A stretch of 64,000 nt of DNA from Riptortus pedestris (GCA_019009955.1 CM032233.1:18112501-18176500); one strand, 5' to 3'. Counted from the first letter of the stretch, positions 30,853 through 43,085 are shown. Notes: a model not told the origin generated them from the sequence alone. A program made the numbers and translations.

Positions 30853-31285
30853 TTGAATAGATTTTATAAATGTTCTACTTATATATCTAGTGACACATAC
30901 TGTTCTCTCACGTACACTAAAAAAGACTTACGTACCGACACAATACATAAGTGGAACAGAGAATGGACGACATGTAACAAATCTTACAGCTTACATCAAT
31001 ACATACCAAATATAACTCACAACAACTACAACACAATTAAGAGTCACCATCACAAATGCACACAATTTCTAACGGAACATGGACAGACAGGATATTATTT
31101 AACAAGATTTAAAATTCAATAACAAATGTACTTGCGACTCACAGACATCACGACCGTTTTTACATATAGTTTATGACTGTTCAACATTTAATCAAAATAG
31201 ATCAAATTTAATAATGAACACAATTTTAAAAGGAGGTAATCTGTCAGAACCACCTCATATTATATTTAACAAATATAATAAATAA
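30853..31285 (+). pseudogene. R1/I-like LINE ORF2 C-terminus (RNase H-distal end)
   Basis: The frame reads IHKWNREWTTCNKSYSLHQY..CTQFLTEHGQTGYYLTRFKI and, after a single-base frameshift near 31117, NNKCTCDSQTSRPFLHIVYDCSTFNQNRSNL up to TAA at 31283-31285. The W-x3-W spacing, the (Q/T)FLTxHGxxxxYLxRF motif and the C-x-C-x(8)-H-x(4)-C knuckle are characteristic of the region after RNase H in R1/I-superfamily non-LTR retrotransposons, which encode the protein that nicks DNA and reverse transcribes the element RNA. Only about 140 residues of roughly 1000 remain, so this is a dead 5'-truncated copy. The clade within R1/I is uncertain. Confidence 0.7.
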
Positions 31286-31685
31286 CTTATAAAGTTTATC
31301 AAAAGTATAGATATGGGTGTAGCAAAAATACATTAGAATGTAAAGTTGATTGTGAGGATTGGGAATTATAATTCAATATACTTACCTCACATAGACTCTT
31401 TTAACTTTAATTGATTTGTTTTTTTTGTTCTTATTTTATTTATTTATTCTTTCATTTCATTTATTAATTTTATTTGTAATTATCTTACTTATTTTAATCT
31501 TTTATTCTATTATTATTATTATTTGCTATTATATTTGAGTAGATAGTTGATTAACGTGTATATATTGTAAAATAAAAATGTATTTAAACATGATCATACA
31601 TGTAATATGCTATGTGGCGATGGAACATATATTCAAATAAATAACTCCTCATGGGGATACTATAAGCAGAAAAACAATACGTTTG
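31286..31685 (+). mobile_element. 3' UTR of the R1/I-like LINE
   Basis: AT-rich tail following the ORF2 remnant. From about 31430 it matches 55440-55683 closely (TTGTAATTATCTTACTTATT, GATAGTTGATTAACGTGTAT, TGTAATATGC.ATGTGGC, CAAATAAATAACTCCTCAT). Two copies ending at the same place support this as the true LINE 3' end. Confidence 0.65.
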
Positions 31686-32288
31686 TTCTTTCTATTCATG
31701 ATCTTGTGTGACGATTGAAAAATCAAAGGCGTAAATAAATGGAGGTAAAACATATTAATTATTCCCAATTTAAACAATATTTATGTGTTTCCTGCTTTAC
31801 AGTAAAATTTGGTGGGTTTTAAGTTCTTTAGGTTTATGCCTAGAAACGAATATTAAATTAAATGAGAATGTTTCTGACACACACAAATGATTGCGATCCT
31901 AAATCTTTGTTCCTTGAGATTCAGTAAACATTTCACATAATGTCGCTACTACTGCTTTGAACCATTATTATTCCTTTGAATTGAGAAGAGAATACTACAA
32001 CTAGACTTCTATTGAAAAGAAGCCACGACTCACATTTGTCTATGATTCATATCGAATATGAGATTAACGTAAATACATTTGTTTACCTTCCTGGTTAACA
32101 GCTCCGATTTGCATAACCGGTTTCATAAACCGCATGTAGGCGGGCTACATCATTCTCTCTTGATCTTTCCTGCAGTAGAACATTGTAGTTACTTGGCGTT
32201 ATTTAACAACTAGTACTAAAACTTATTTGGGTTATTAGTCCTACATAAAATTCTTGTGTCTTAGAAAAAATCTGGTTATAGTGGAAAA
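31686..32288. other. No recognisable gene or repeat
   Basis: Unique-looking AT-rich sequence. I see nothing that I can name. Confidence 0.4.
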
Positions 32289-33139
32289 AAGTCCGTCACG
32301 CAGGGGCTGCGAAAACTAAGCAGATTTCCCTCGTGAAGTTTAATAATAGATAAATCTACATACTGGTAGCACAACACAACCGTGAATATTAAGTGTATAA
32401 ATACAAACGGTAATAAGAAATATTTCCCCTCCAGGCGGGAGACGTCTGAAATGTAAACAAACAGGCCTGCCAACCCGACTCTCATCGGAAAGAAAAACCA
32501 TTACTGAAATATATCAGAACATAACTTATTAATTTGATTGAAAACTATTTACTATATCTAGCACTGTAATTTATAATGAATCGGAATAATTTTTATCTCA
32601 CTCAATCAAATTTAAGTGGTCCAAAAACTTAACATGGGGGGGGGATCACCAGAACAAATATCTTCTGTTGATCCCCCCCCCATTTTAAGTTTTTGGAATA
32701 CTTAAATTTGACTGAGTGAGATAAAAATGTATCTCGTATAATAAACGTCTCTTGAAAACAATATTTGGTATTTAAGCTTCGAATAATGTGGTTTATTACA
32801 TAACCGAGTAATGTTTATGTGGCATGAGTTAGAAATGGGGATTTGTAGAAAATTGAAAAATGCGAATATCTCGGTTAATATTGAAGATAGAGAATAAATT
32901 TATATAACAATATGCATAGTACATTTAATTTGGATTAAAATTGATTCTATACACTTTTTCGATCCGACGTATAGTAACGGAGATATTTCGATTTTTCAAA
33001 AATCTGCCCCTTTAAACCCGTCCTCTCCCTGGTTCGATTTCAGCCGTTAACGAACTTGATCTTTCTTTTCACAGAAAAAGGCTAAATATCAAGTTTGGTA
33101 ACCATCAAACAATAATTGCAACCGCTAGAGCGGTAACAG

Positions 33140-33216
<77 letters not shown>

Positions 33217-33316
33217 TAATTTGAACGGACCTCATTCTCGTTATCTACTAGATAGGATCGATGGGCATTTGAAGAAAAATTTCGAAAATTGCGTCATGAG
33301 CATGACCTCAATAGCC
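32289..33316 (-). mobile_element. HINE copy, long arm with inverted duplication, 5' truncated
   Basis: AAGTCCGTCACGCAGGGGCTG start, long arm, core, CAACCGCTAGAGCGG, long (TA)n at 33147-33210, GGATCGATGGGCATTTG. It stops at ATGACCTCAATAGCC before the palindrome. About 65 bp of the arm is duplicated in inverse orientation (32589-32728). Confidence 0.9.
32589..32728. repeat. Imperfect inverted repeat inside HINE arm
   Basis: The left arm (TTTTTATCTCACTCAATCAA..AACATGGGGGGGGGATCACC) is mirrored by the right arm (TGATCCCCCCCCCATTTTAA..TTGACTGAGTGAGATAAAAA) with a spacer of about 10-20 bp. It can form a hairpin of over 60 bp with a G9/C9 pairing. Confidence 0.85.
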
Positions 33317-33719
33317 AACCAGCAAAGTAACTCCCAGTTATTTGTTTGTGTATCTTTCTGTGTCTCTCCCAATAATATATTTTATTGTAAATTTGTATTA
33401 TAAAAGCGAAAAAAATAACACCTTCGCCAAAAAAAAAAGAGTGCAATAATATAGAATAAGTTAAAATTATATATCTGAACAAATTATGTTGTGAGTGTTA
33501 AAAGTCAAATTATCCAATGATTACGGATGGAGCCGTTATACATCTTTCCAGGTGCCCATTGCCCTGCACCAAATTACGTTTTACCCTGCCTAAGCTGGCC
33601 CTCATTATTGTTGCTTCAGAGAATACCAGTTTTCTGTCACACTTATTCCGCATATTTCATGACCATCTGCTCTTATGGGTCAACTGCCATAATCTTACTT
33701 TTTCCATGTTACAGCTTTT
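33317..33719. other. No supported gene
   Basis: Includes the moderately GC-rich stretch 33525-33700, open in two overlapping forward frames (33517-33735 and 33527-33721). No family is recognised and no splice context is evident. Confidence 0.35.
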
Positions 33720-35255
33720 AGCAGATTTCCCTTAAGGGAAAGCTATGGAGGTCGTGACTCAAGACGCGATTCTTCAAATGTTCATCGATCCTACTCAGGA
33801 GATGAGGATAATGAGGTCCGTTCAAAATTATATATATACTAGCTCAGAAACCCGGCTTCGCCCGGGAATTGATTTGAGGCTGAATGGTGATGGCATTTTT
33901 TTGGCAAGGCCTTTACATTGCACACTATTTTGACATTCACCCCGACCCCAGTGTTTTGGGTTAATACCCGTTGTTGGCAAATTTGTTAAAAATTTAAGAA
34001 ATTAATTTTTTATGTAAGTCTTCACTGGCCCTCCAATTGTTCATATTTCCCGTCACCTAATCATTATGCATAGATTTCAGCTATTTAAGGACAAAATATT
34101 AACATTGATGTGAATTAATTTTTCCAGCTGAGGTTCCTGATAGTTCAAATAGGTATGAATTGTTGAGCATATCAATATTTCCTACGCAAATTACTCATTC
34201 CTCCACACATTGTTCCCTGAGAAATGTATATAAAAAAAAAAAAAGTTAATCTAAATAACAACATAAATCAACTTTTGTTATGTGCGTGTTTGTCGAAAAC
34301 CTAATAGACAATGAAATATCGCGAATTTTTATTTCAGGCCTCCCTTAAAAGCCCCACTCCTCCGTTCTATCCTAAAAATTTTAATATAAGCTTATAATCA
34401 TGGAATAATTAATGCTAAATGACATACCGAGATTTTTTAAAGTTCGGTTTAATCTTTAGCGCCCAATGGAAAAAGTTGACTCCCGCTTATAATTAATAGT
34501 GTATAACTCCGTTTAAATTTTGTTAAAAGACAAAAAATGCATAAGATAAAAGTTTACTCCTAAATAACAAAAAAATAACAACTTTTTTTATGTTTCATAT
34601 ATTGGCCGAAAAACGAAATAGGATACGAAAGATCGCTATTTATAATTTTCTGGGCTTCGGCTATAACCCCCCCTCCAGCCCGTCCCAAGAAATATTGGCA
34701 TGGCTTGTTAAAATGAAAAGCGTTAGGTGCTAATACACATACCGAGTTTTTATTTTATTCGGTTGAGTCTTTTGTGCCATATAAAATTATTCAATTCCTC
34801 TATAGGTTTTAGCGTATATTCACGCTTTATAAATCGTTATCCGACGAAAGTGTATAAAACAAAAGTTACTCAAAATAACAAAATAAACAACTTTTTTTAG
34901 TGTCAAAGTTTTGCCTAAAAACCAATAGGAAACGAAATATCTCTATTTTAATTTTCTGGCTTCCTTTATAACCCCCACTAGCTCCTGTATCTGCGGCTCA
35001 GAGAATATTAATATAGCCTAAAGTCTAAGTTGGGTTAGTACTAATATACATACCAAGTTTCATAAAATTCTGTTCAGCCGTTTATGCGTGAAAAGGTAAC
35101 AAACAAACAAACAAATAAACAAACAAACAAACAAACAAACAAACAAACAAACAGACACCAAAGAAACAAAATGCAGTTATGGTGTCTATAACATGTGAAA
35201 CGAAAAGTTATCGTGAAATTTTGCAAAAAAAAATCAATGTACAGACAGAGGTTAC

Positions 35256-35295
<40 letters not shown>

Positions 35296-35724
35296 CTGGT
35301 AACGCTCTAGCCGTCGCAATTGTTACTTGATCTACTTGATCGTTACCAAACTTGTAAAAATAAATATCAATTTCGTTAATGGCTGAAATCGGACCAGTGA
35401 GAAGGGTTTTAGGCGGATTTTCGAAAAATCGAAATATCTCCGTTACTATACGTGGGATCGAATTATTAGTAATTCAATTTACTATAAATATTGCTATATA
35501 CATTTATCCTCTATCTTGAATATTAAGCGAGATATTTGCATTTTTATTAAGTGTGTGTGCAGATTACGGACGAGATGAGATCGGCTAACTTCGAGTCTAG
35601 TCGTGAGTTTCTGTCAAAAGCTAGTTTCCGTTTCCGTAACTGTTCGGTTCTCGTGAAATTTCTCTATTGTAAAACTTCACGTGGGAAATCTGCTTAGTTT
35701 ACGCTGCCCCTGCGTGACGGACTT
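33720..35724 (+). mobile_element. HINE copy, short arm, hosting a TACTAGCT element
   Basis: AGCAGATTTCCCTTAAGGGAAAG start (half the palindrome is shortened), AAATGTTCATCGATCC block, TA tract split by the insert at 33837-35261, then TCTGGTAACGCTCTAGCCG, a reduced G-run block, core, short arm (GATTACGGACGAGATGAG..CTGTTCGGTTCTC) and CTGCGTGACGGACTT. HINE alone is about 580 bp. Confidence 0.9.
33837..35261 (+). mobile_element. TACTAGCT-type element, copy 2
   Basis: Starts TACTAGCTCAGAAACCCGGC then TTCGCCCGGGAATTG, and ends GACAGAGGTTACAATTTTA like copy 1, again between TA tracts of a HINE. It has about three of the internal ~300-bp units and the (CAAA)n tract at 35096-35150. The 5' part (GATTTGAGGCTGAATGG) matches copy 3 at 48840 better than copy 1, so at least two subfamilies exist. 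Confidence 0.7.
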
Positions 35725-36588
35725 TATTTTATAAACGGCTTTGGATGAAAAAATCTAAAAAAATAAGAGCTCCGGTCATAGAGGTTCAGAATAGAAAAGC
35801 GTAAAAATGTTTTCTTCTTAAGAAAAATGAATACACCGTATTAAGTTTTTAAAGAAGTCAGTTTAAATTTTTTAACATGAATATAATAATGGTCCACAAA
35901 TATTACTTCCTGGCGCAAGTCCAACATACCCACAAATCTCCTAGTTATATAATAATGAGGTCCCATGCATATTTATCTATTAACTTGAGCGTTTCCTACA
36001 GTGTAATAACCGGTAATTGTGGGAATGCATTGAGTTCAATAAGCCAAATGAATCGACGTTACCTCTATTTTATACAATTTTTTCCCTTATTAATTCACTT
36101 AGACGCTCTTTTATTTACGTCAGTTCACATTGTTATAAAGATTGGAAACAGTCCCAGAAAAAAAACACCAAGTAATTTTCACTATGACATTTTATTGTCA
36201 TGGTGAAAATGGACAATGACCATCAAGGGTTAAATACACGACCCTTAGTGGCGTGTTTTGTAATGTTTGGTATAGTTTTAATTAATGGTGGGTAAAATAT
36301 CCTTGAACATTTTTTTTTGTGCTCATTAAATCTAGAAGAGTGTTCACAGGCAGATTCCTCAAGAATACTTTTATTACACAGATTCATTATTACTTGCAGA
36401 GAAGTAAATCCCTCAAAAACCCATGGCCTCTTCCACGGTCATTATTGACTGGGGTTCTCCAATTACGGATGCCCAACTTCGTCAAGATATTTCTTCCTAC
36501 GTCCTTCTAGTGCATACATCATTTTCTTGGGCAGTCAGGCCGCCGAAGTATGTGGTTTTTGTACGTAGGTATCTCGCATAACTGAAAA
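35725..36588. other. No supported gene
   Basis: Contains a 109-codon open frame at 35877-36206 (plus) with no recognisable domain and AT-driven composition. I treat it as chance. No repeats recognised. Confidence 0.4.
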
Positions 36589-37504
36589 AGTCCGTCACGC
36601 ACCGGCTGCGTAAACTAAACAAATTTCCCTCGCGAAATTTAGTAATAGATAAATCTACATACTGGTAAAACAACACCAGCGTGAATATTACGTGAATAAA
36701 TACAAACGGAAATAAGAAATGTTTCAGTCAATTCCAATAACCTGCCGAAGGGAAGTGTTTGAAAAGTAAACAAACAGGTCTAACAAACTCATACCGGAAA
36801 GAAAAACAATTACAGAAATATATCAGAATATAACGTTTTAATATTGTTGAGAAATATTTACTATATCTAGATGTGTAATTAATTAATAATGAGTCAGAAT
36901 AATATTTATCTCACTCAATCAAATTTTAGTAGTCTAAGAGCTTAAAGAGGGGGGGGGGAGGAGGGGTCACCAGTACATATTTGCATGCATCTCGTATAAT
37001 AAAGGTCTCTTGAATACAATATTTGGTATTTAAGCTTCGAATAATGTGGTTTATTAAATGATAGAGTATTGTTTATGTAACATTAGTAGAAGTGGGGGTT
37101 TGCTGAGGGCTAAAAACTGAAAAATGCAAATATCGCGGTTAATATTCAAGACAGAAAATACCTGTATATAACTACTAATTAATTATAGTACCTTTTATTG
37201 GGAATAAGATTGGTTCTATTCAAGTTTTCGATCCGATGTATAGTAACGAAGATATTCGAATTTTCAAAAATCCTCCCCTCTAAACCCCCACTCCCCCTGG
37301 TCCGATTTCAGCCGTCAACGAACTTGATCTTTCTTTTTACATAAAACGACTAAATATCGAGTTTGATAACGATTAAACAATAATTGCGACCGCTAGAGCG
37401 GTAACAGACAAATATATATACACAGTATTGAACGGACATCATTTTTTCCTCATCTCCTAGGTAGGATCGATGGACATTTGAAGAAACATTAAGGGAAATC
37501 TGCT
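36589..37504 (-). mobile_element. HINE copy, long arm
   Basis: AAGTCCGTCACGCACCGGCTG start (hairpin loop-side changes), long arm with G-rich tract at about 36948-36966, core, CGACCGCTAGAGCGG, short TATATATACACAG microsatellite, GGATCGATGGACATTTGAAG. The 5' end is trimmed to AACATTAAGGGAAATCTGCT. Confidence 0.9.
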
Positions 37505-38157
37505 AAAACAGATAGTCTTAGAAGGCTGAAATGTCATGTTTGGGATTATTGTAACGCCTAGTCGATTAGGGAGAGGTGGGGCCCAAGAGGAGGGCAAATA
37601 TAATAAATTTCAAATTTCTCCCCACTTATTAGTTATCCAAAATTTTTAAAAGACATTTTTTTTATCACAAGAGCTACAGAATATTTACTATGCCGTTTTT
37701 TGATCCAGTGCATTTGAACGCAATTGTTATAGTTACTTGTTGTTATCTATTTTACTTTTGACTTTTATAAGAGCAAATCACCTTTTATGTGAAGTCCATA
37801 AATAAATGTAAATGTAATTTCAAAGTCAGAGGTAGTGCTACATTAGAATGGAAACACGAGTCCAAAACGCGTAAATTGAAACCAGTCAAGGGGGTGCCCG
37901 GCAAATTTAGGGATATGTATTTTTGGCAATGGAGTAAGTGAATGATTTGAATTAATGTCGAAGGTGCTAGAATACTCGCTAGAAGAAGCAAGCGGTATAG
38001 GATCAACAAGTCTTAGACATATTGTAGCTCTCAATTGCTTTTCAGATAGTTTTGATGGATGATTTTCTAGCTGTATTAGAGGAAGTTTTATTGACCTTCC
38101 GTGGACGGGGGGGGGGGGTAAATAGTAATGTTCACTTATAACTAGTATATTAAATAA
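37505..38157. other. No recognisable gene or repeat
   Basis: Short overlapping minus-strand open frames near 37785-38034 have no recognisable domain. Confidence 0.4.
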
Positions 38158-38625
38158 AAGTCCGTCACGCAGGGGCTGCGTAAACTAAGCAGATTTCCCA
38201 TGTGAAGTTTTACCATAGAGAAATTTCAGAATAGAGAGTCAAACAGTTACGGGAACTAGCTCCGAGTTCTCATCTCCGAAGTTAGCCGATCTCATCTCTG
38301 AAGCTGAAAACAGAAAAATGCAAATATCTCGGTTAATATTCAAGATACAGAATAAATGTATATAACGTTATTTATAGTAAATTAAATTTTCAATAAGATT
38401 GATTCTATATAATTTTTCGATCCGACGTATAGTAACGGAGATATTTCGAATTATCGAAAATCCTCCCCTCTAAACCCCCCCTCTCACTGGTCCGATTTCA
38501 GCCATTAACGAACTTGGTCTTTATCTATTGCCATAAAACGATTATATATCGAGTTTATTACACCGATCAAACGAAAATTGTGACCGCTAGATCGCTTAAC
38601 AGACACTAATATATATATCTATCTA

Positions 38626-38706
<81 letters not shown>

Positions 38707-38824
38707 GAACGGAACTCATTTTCGTCATCTCCTGGGTAGGATAGATGGACATTTGAAGAAATTTTTCGAAACTGGCGTCATGAGTACGACCTCAATAGCT
38801 GATTTCCCATAAGGGAAATCTGCT
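38158..38824 (-). mobile_element. HINE copy, short arm
   Basis: AAGTCCGTCACGCAGGGGCTG start with a perfect hairpin, shortened arm, core, C-run block, TGACCGCTAGATCGC, (CTAT)n followed by (TA)n at about 38615-38701, and the end ATTTCCCATAAGGGAAATCTGCT. Confidence 0.9.
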
Positions 38825-39010
38825 AAAACAATAACGCAATTTCTTCTTGGACATGAAATATTTACAAATAACCAAAAAGTCTATTCACACCATTTACAAA
38901 TAGTTGCAACAACCTCTTAACACGGTCGTATCTAACACAACATAGAACAGCCTCGGCTAGCACAAGACACCAGATAAAACTTTTGCACTCGCAATATATA
39001 TTAACCTTTT

Positions 39011-39155
39011 AGCAGATTTCCCTTAAGGGAAATCAGCTATTGAGGTTGTACTCATGATGCGATTTTCGAAATTTTTCTTCAAATGTCCATCGATCCTACC
39101 CAGGAGATGACGAAAATGAGGTCCGTTCAAAACTGTATATATATATATATCTATA

Positions 39156-39194
<39 letters not shown>

Positions 39195-39641
39195 ATATTT
39201 GTCTGTTACCGCTCTAGCGGTCGCAATTTTTGTTTGATCGTTACCAAACTCGATATTTAGTCGTTTTATGTAAAAAGAAAGATCAAGTTCGTTAACGGCT
39301 GAAATCGGACCAGTGGGAGGGGGGGTTTAGAGGGGAGGATTTTCGAAAATTCGATATATCTCCGTTACTATACGTCGGATTGAAAAATTGTACAGAATTA
39401 ATCTTATTGCAAACTAAATTTACTATAAATTTTGTTATATACATTTATTCCCTATCTTGAATATTAACCGAGATATTTGCATTTTTATGAAATTTGGGCC
39501 GATAACGGATTTTTGAATTTCCCGCGAAAAGCTAGTTCGGCCCTTTGCCGTCAACGTTTGCTCTCCTATGGAGATTTCTCTACTGTATAACTTCACGTGG
39601 GAAATCTGCTTAGTTTACGCAGCCCCTGCGTGACGGACTTT
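39011..39641 (+). mobile_element. HINE copy, short arm, first of a head-to-tail pair
   Basis: AGCAGATTTCCCTTAAGGGAAATC start, microsatellite (TA)n plus (CTAT)n at 39136-39198, intact CGCTCTAGCGG, G-run block, core, short arm, and a perfect hairpin ending GTGACGGACTT. The next copy follows immediately. Confidence 0.93.
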
Positions 39642-39642
39642 T

Positions 39643-39760
39643 AGCAGATTTCCCTTAAGGGAAATCAGCTATTGAGGTCGTACTCATAACGCGAGTTTTG
39701 AAAAATTTCCTCAAATGTCCATCGATCCTACCCAGGAGATGACAAAAATGAGGTCCGTTC

Positions 39761-39841
<81 letters not shown>

Positions 39842-40331
39842 GTTAACGCTCTAGCGGTCGCAATTTTTGTTTAATCGTTACCAAACTCGATATTTAGTCG
39901 TTTTACGTAAAAAGAAAGATCAAGCTCGTTAATGGCTGAAATAGGACCAGGGGGAGGGGGGTTTAGAGGGGGAGATTTTTGAAAATTCAAAATATCTCCG
40001 TTACTATACGTCGGATCGAAAAATATTATAGAATCAATCTTATTGAAAATTAAATTTACTATAAATATTGTTATATACATTTATTCTCTATCTTGAATAT
40101 TAACTGAGATATTTGCATTTGTATTCTGCATGTGCTCGGCAGCAGTGGCATGTTCGGACTTTCCGCCGTGAGCTCTGGCGGCCGTTTTTGTAATTATTTG
40201 TCCCTCTCGTGAATAGGTTTAGAGGTTACTTACTACTACAGCTGTTATTAGATAGATAGGATAGATTTCTCTATTGTAAAACTTCACGTGGGAAATCTGC
40301 TTAGTTTACGCAGCCCCTTCGTGACGGACTT
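39643..40331 (+). mobile_element. HINE copy, short arm, second of a head-to-tail pair
   Basis: Starts with AGCAGATTTCCCTTAAGGGAAATC directly after the previous copy's GGAC and four T residues. (TA)n 39769-39837. The arm has extra sequence (GTGCTCGGCAGCAGTGGC). The end reads CAGCCCCTTCGTGACGGACTT. Confidence 0.93.
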
Positions 40332-41126
40332 TTATTTTCACACTCACTATATTTAAAAACATCTGGTATTATTTTTATACTGCGAGGTGACCTTCTTTTA
40401 AGCGAACGACTCACTTACGAGTATGAGAGTCGCCGCTAAAAACCTTTTATTAACAAATTAATCCTTTAGTACACAGATTTTAAGTAGCCTTGATTCGACC
40501 GGATGTTAGAGGCGTAGTTTGGGTATTCACACGATAAGGCATTGACTTATTGTTGAAAACATTTCAGAAGAATCTAAAATAATTCTATTGAACCTACGCT
40601 CCGTGTGTATAGGGGTCAAGTAACAACTTTATGATAATAAGGAAAAGAGGAGACTTAATATGTGGCTCTGATAGAAAGATAAAGGCGAATGTAACTCGAT
40701 ACAAGTAATGATTAGGTGTCTAGACCAGTTATGGAAAAGTTATATTAAGTGATAGCGCATATAAAAGTATACTTCATAGAAATGTAGTGAGATTAATGAC
40801 CATAGGCAGATTAACATACCTTAGTTATGTCTATTGTGAGAAGAGTAATACTGGCCATTCAGTCATAGGACGAGTTATTCGTCATGCATGGGCGGCGCCA
40901 AGTGGTGCTGAAGAGCAGCCATGGTCAGATTGAATCCTAAAGACGTATTACAAGACAAAACCCCTTCTGGTAATTTAAGTGCGAAATAAATCCACAGGGT
41001 GGTAGACAATTACGAGGGTTAGAATGATAATAGTTCCAATAAGACAAGGGCTGCGGATTATACCGTGACTGAAACAAGAGGGTGTTCATAAAAGGGCACT
41101 TAAAGTAAAAAAATAAAATAAAAAAA
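40332..41126. other. No supported gene
   Basis: Unique-looking. A short less AT-rich patch at about 40885-40925 carries no long open frame. Confidence 0.4.
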
Positions 41127-41820
41127 ATTACGTCACGCAGGTGTAGCATAAGCTAAGAAGATTTCCCGCGTGGCATTATATCATCTCGCCATATATTTTC
41201 TATTTCCAAATAGAAATCCGATGAGTAGAAGTGGAGGTCTTCAGAAGACTGAATACAAGAGAATACGATTAACTCGTTTAATATTTGAGATAGGAAATAA
41301 TGTATGAAACAATTCTAGATCACCAAATGTATAACAAGATTAGTTACATAAACTTTTTCGATTCCTCTAAACCCCCCCCCCCCCCCCAATCTGTTCCTAG
41401 TCCGATTTCAGCAATTAACGACTATTTCGTATACTGTTGAATGAAACGAGTAATTATCGAGTATGGTTTAAATCAAATAAACAATTTCTAGTTAAAAACG
41501 TAAAATCTTAAAGTATAACGCCATTACAAAACGTAATTGCGTGTATCTCATACAGTAATAGTTTAATGAAACAATATTTGTTATTTAACCATCTAATAAG
41601 ATATAACAGCATATTGTTAATATGACATGAGTATGAGTGTAAACCCTCACTCGTATGAGTGGAGGTTTAAGGAACGCTGACAAATAAAAAAAATGCAATT
41701 ATGTCGGTTAATATTCAAGATAGAGAAACAATGTATACAGCAACATTTATAGGCAATTAAATGTCCAATAAGATAGCTTTCATACAATTTTTCAATAAAA
41801 CGTATAATAACGGAGACACT
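41127..41820 (-). mobile_element. Old, rearranged HINE copy
   Basis: ATTACGTCACGCAGGTGTAGC start, then GAAGATTTCCCGCGTG. A core-like block (CTTTTTCGATTC, a C16 run at about 41373, CCGATTTCAGCAATTAACG) precedes a second arm-like block (GACATGAGTATGAG..TCGGTTAATATTCAAGATAGAG). Two HINE pieces appear to be fused. No microsatellite or 5' end. Confidence 0.65.
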
Positions 41821-42064
41821 AACTTAAATAAAATAATATATTGAAATTCTCGTTAAGCGTGTTTTTCAACACTTCCTTTAATTATAATAATTAGTATAAG
41901 TAATAATACGTACTACCTGCATACATAATATGCGATTATAAAACGTTTATTGCAGTTTTAGAAAACTTAGACACTATGCTCAATTCGTCAATGACCAAAA
42001 TCAGATCGGAAAATGAGGTTTTCCAAAAGGAAGAAAATATAAACTATTTGCAATTTACCGTCAA

Positions 42065-42994
42065 CTACTACCATGTTTTAAAGTTACATAAGTACTACCA
42101 TGGGTCTCTTATGACCCACACAAAAAAAGTTTAACTTTCTTAAATAATTTTTTTAATATAATGTTTTAATGGAATACATAACAAAGGTGACACATTTTAA
42201 AATACAAATACAATAAAAATAACTCCTTTTTACACTTTCCAAAAAAACATATTTGAATTAGAAACAAAAGTGCAAAAAAAAATCCGAGTCTTCAAATAGT
42301 ATAAACATCAATATGTAAAAATGAATTTTAAGAGGACCATTTTTCTTATCATATTTAAGCGAGTTCTGCTCATTCTGAAACAGAAAGTAATTCAATATCT
42401 TAAATAATAAAGAAACTGTGTGGAGCTCTCTGCTACACTGACAACAAATGAATTAAAAATTTATCTTCACAGTTCCGGCAGACATTTAGATTCAGAGTGA
42501 TTCTTGCAACCTGTGTTATTACATTTATAGCATATTGTTGAATGTTTCTGGTCTTACTTTTTGCACAATTCATCCTCATTTAGCTGTATTTATGAATCTG
42601 TATCATGATCAGACCGAATGAACTCATTGTCACTGTAATTACTCATTTGATCCTCATTATCATCAGACACAGGATTCTGATTTCCATCATCTTCTTTCAT
42701 ATTTGCCAACCAATCCTTATAATGTCTGCCATCCACAATAAAACCCTCATTAGTCACATCACTATGAATACTTTAAACAACGTTTTAATAACGCGATTAC
42801 TACCACGGGTCAAAAATTACCCCAAAACGTTAATTAGACAGACACATGTAGTCGCCGAAACAAGACGAAGAGGTCAACTGCAACAGCTGTTACTAAGGGG
42901 AGAATACATGGTACCTGCTGGCGCTGCCTAGCAACAAACCAGAGAAACCTTAATTTTTATTTTATGCTTGTATAGTTTTTGCCAATGGTAGTAG
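42065..42994 (-). mobile_element. Internally deleted piggyBac-like element
   Basis: Termini CTACTACCAT and the inverse ATGGTAGTAG, flanked on the right by TTAA (42995-42998) and on the left by TCAA (42061-42064, one change). TACTACCATGGGTC..GACCC (42090-42116) is echoed by TACTACCACGGGTC..ACCC (42800-42824), a pattern seen near piggyBac ends. The minus strand encodes an acidic stretch, VDGRHYKDWLANMKEDDG..SDNEFIRSDHDTDS (about 42600-42765). Further on it encodes a Cys/His cluster, CYKCNNTGCKNHSESKC (about 42460-42520), like the C-terminal zinc-knuckle of piggyBac transposases. The catalytic middle is absent. Confidence 0.55.
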
Positions 42995-43018
42995 TTAAAG
43001 GTTAATTATATACAAGCA

Positions 43019-43026
<8 letters not shown>

Positions 43027-43078
<52 letters not shown>
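43027..43078. repeat. (TA)n microsatellite
   Basis: Pure TA tract immediately downstream of the piggyBac-like element, not inside an identifiable HINE. Confidence 0.9.

Positions 43079-43085
<7 letters not shown>

Noticed and set aside
32276..32485. A recurring 60-110 codon open frame in the HINE long arm (similar frames at 661, 11071, 21000, 50137, 54073, 58019, 59458), ending near NLLSLRSPCVTDF
   Set aside because: It recurs because the arm DNA is conserved. Frames open and close between copies, the end is the hairpin itself, and no domain is recognisable.
42605..42931. 108-codon plus-strand open frame
   Set aside because: It is the antisense of the acidic piggyBac-like coding remnant on the minus strand.
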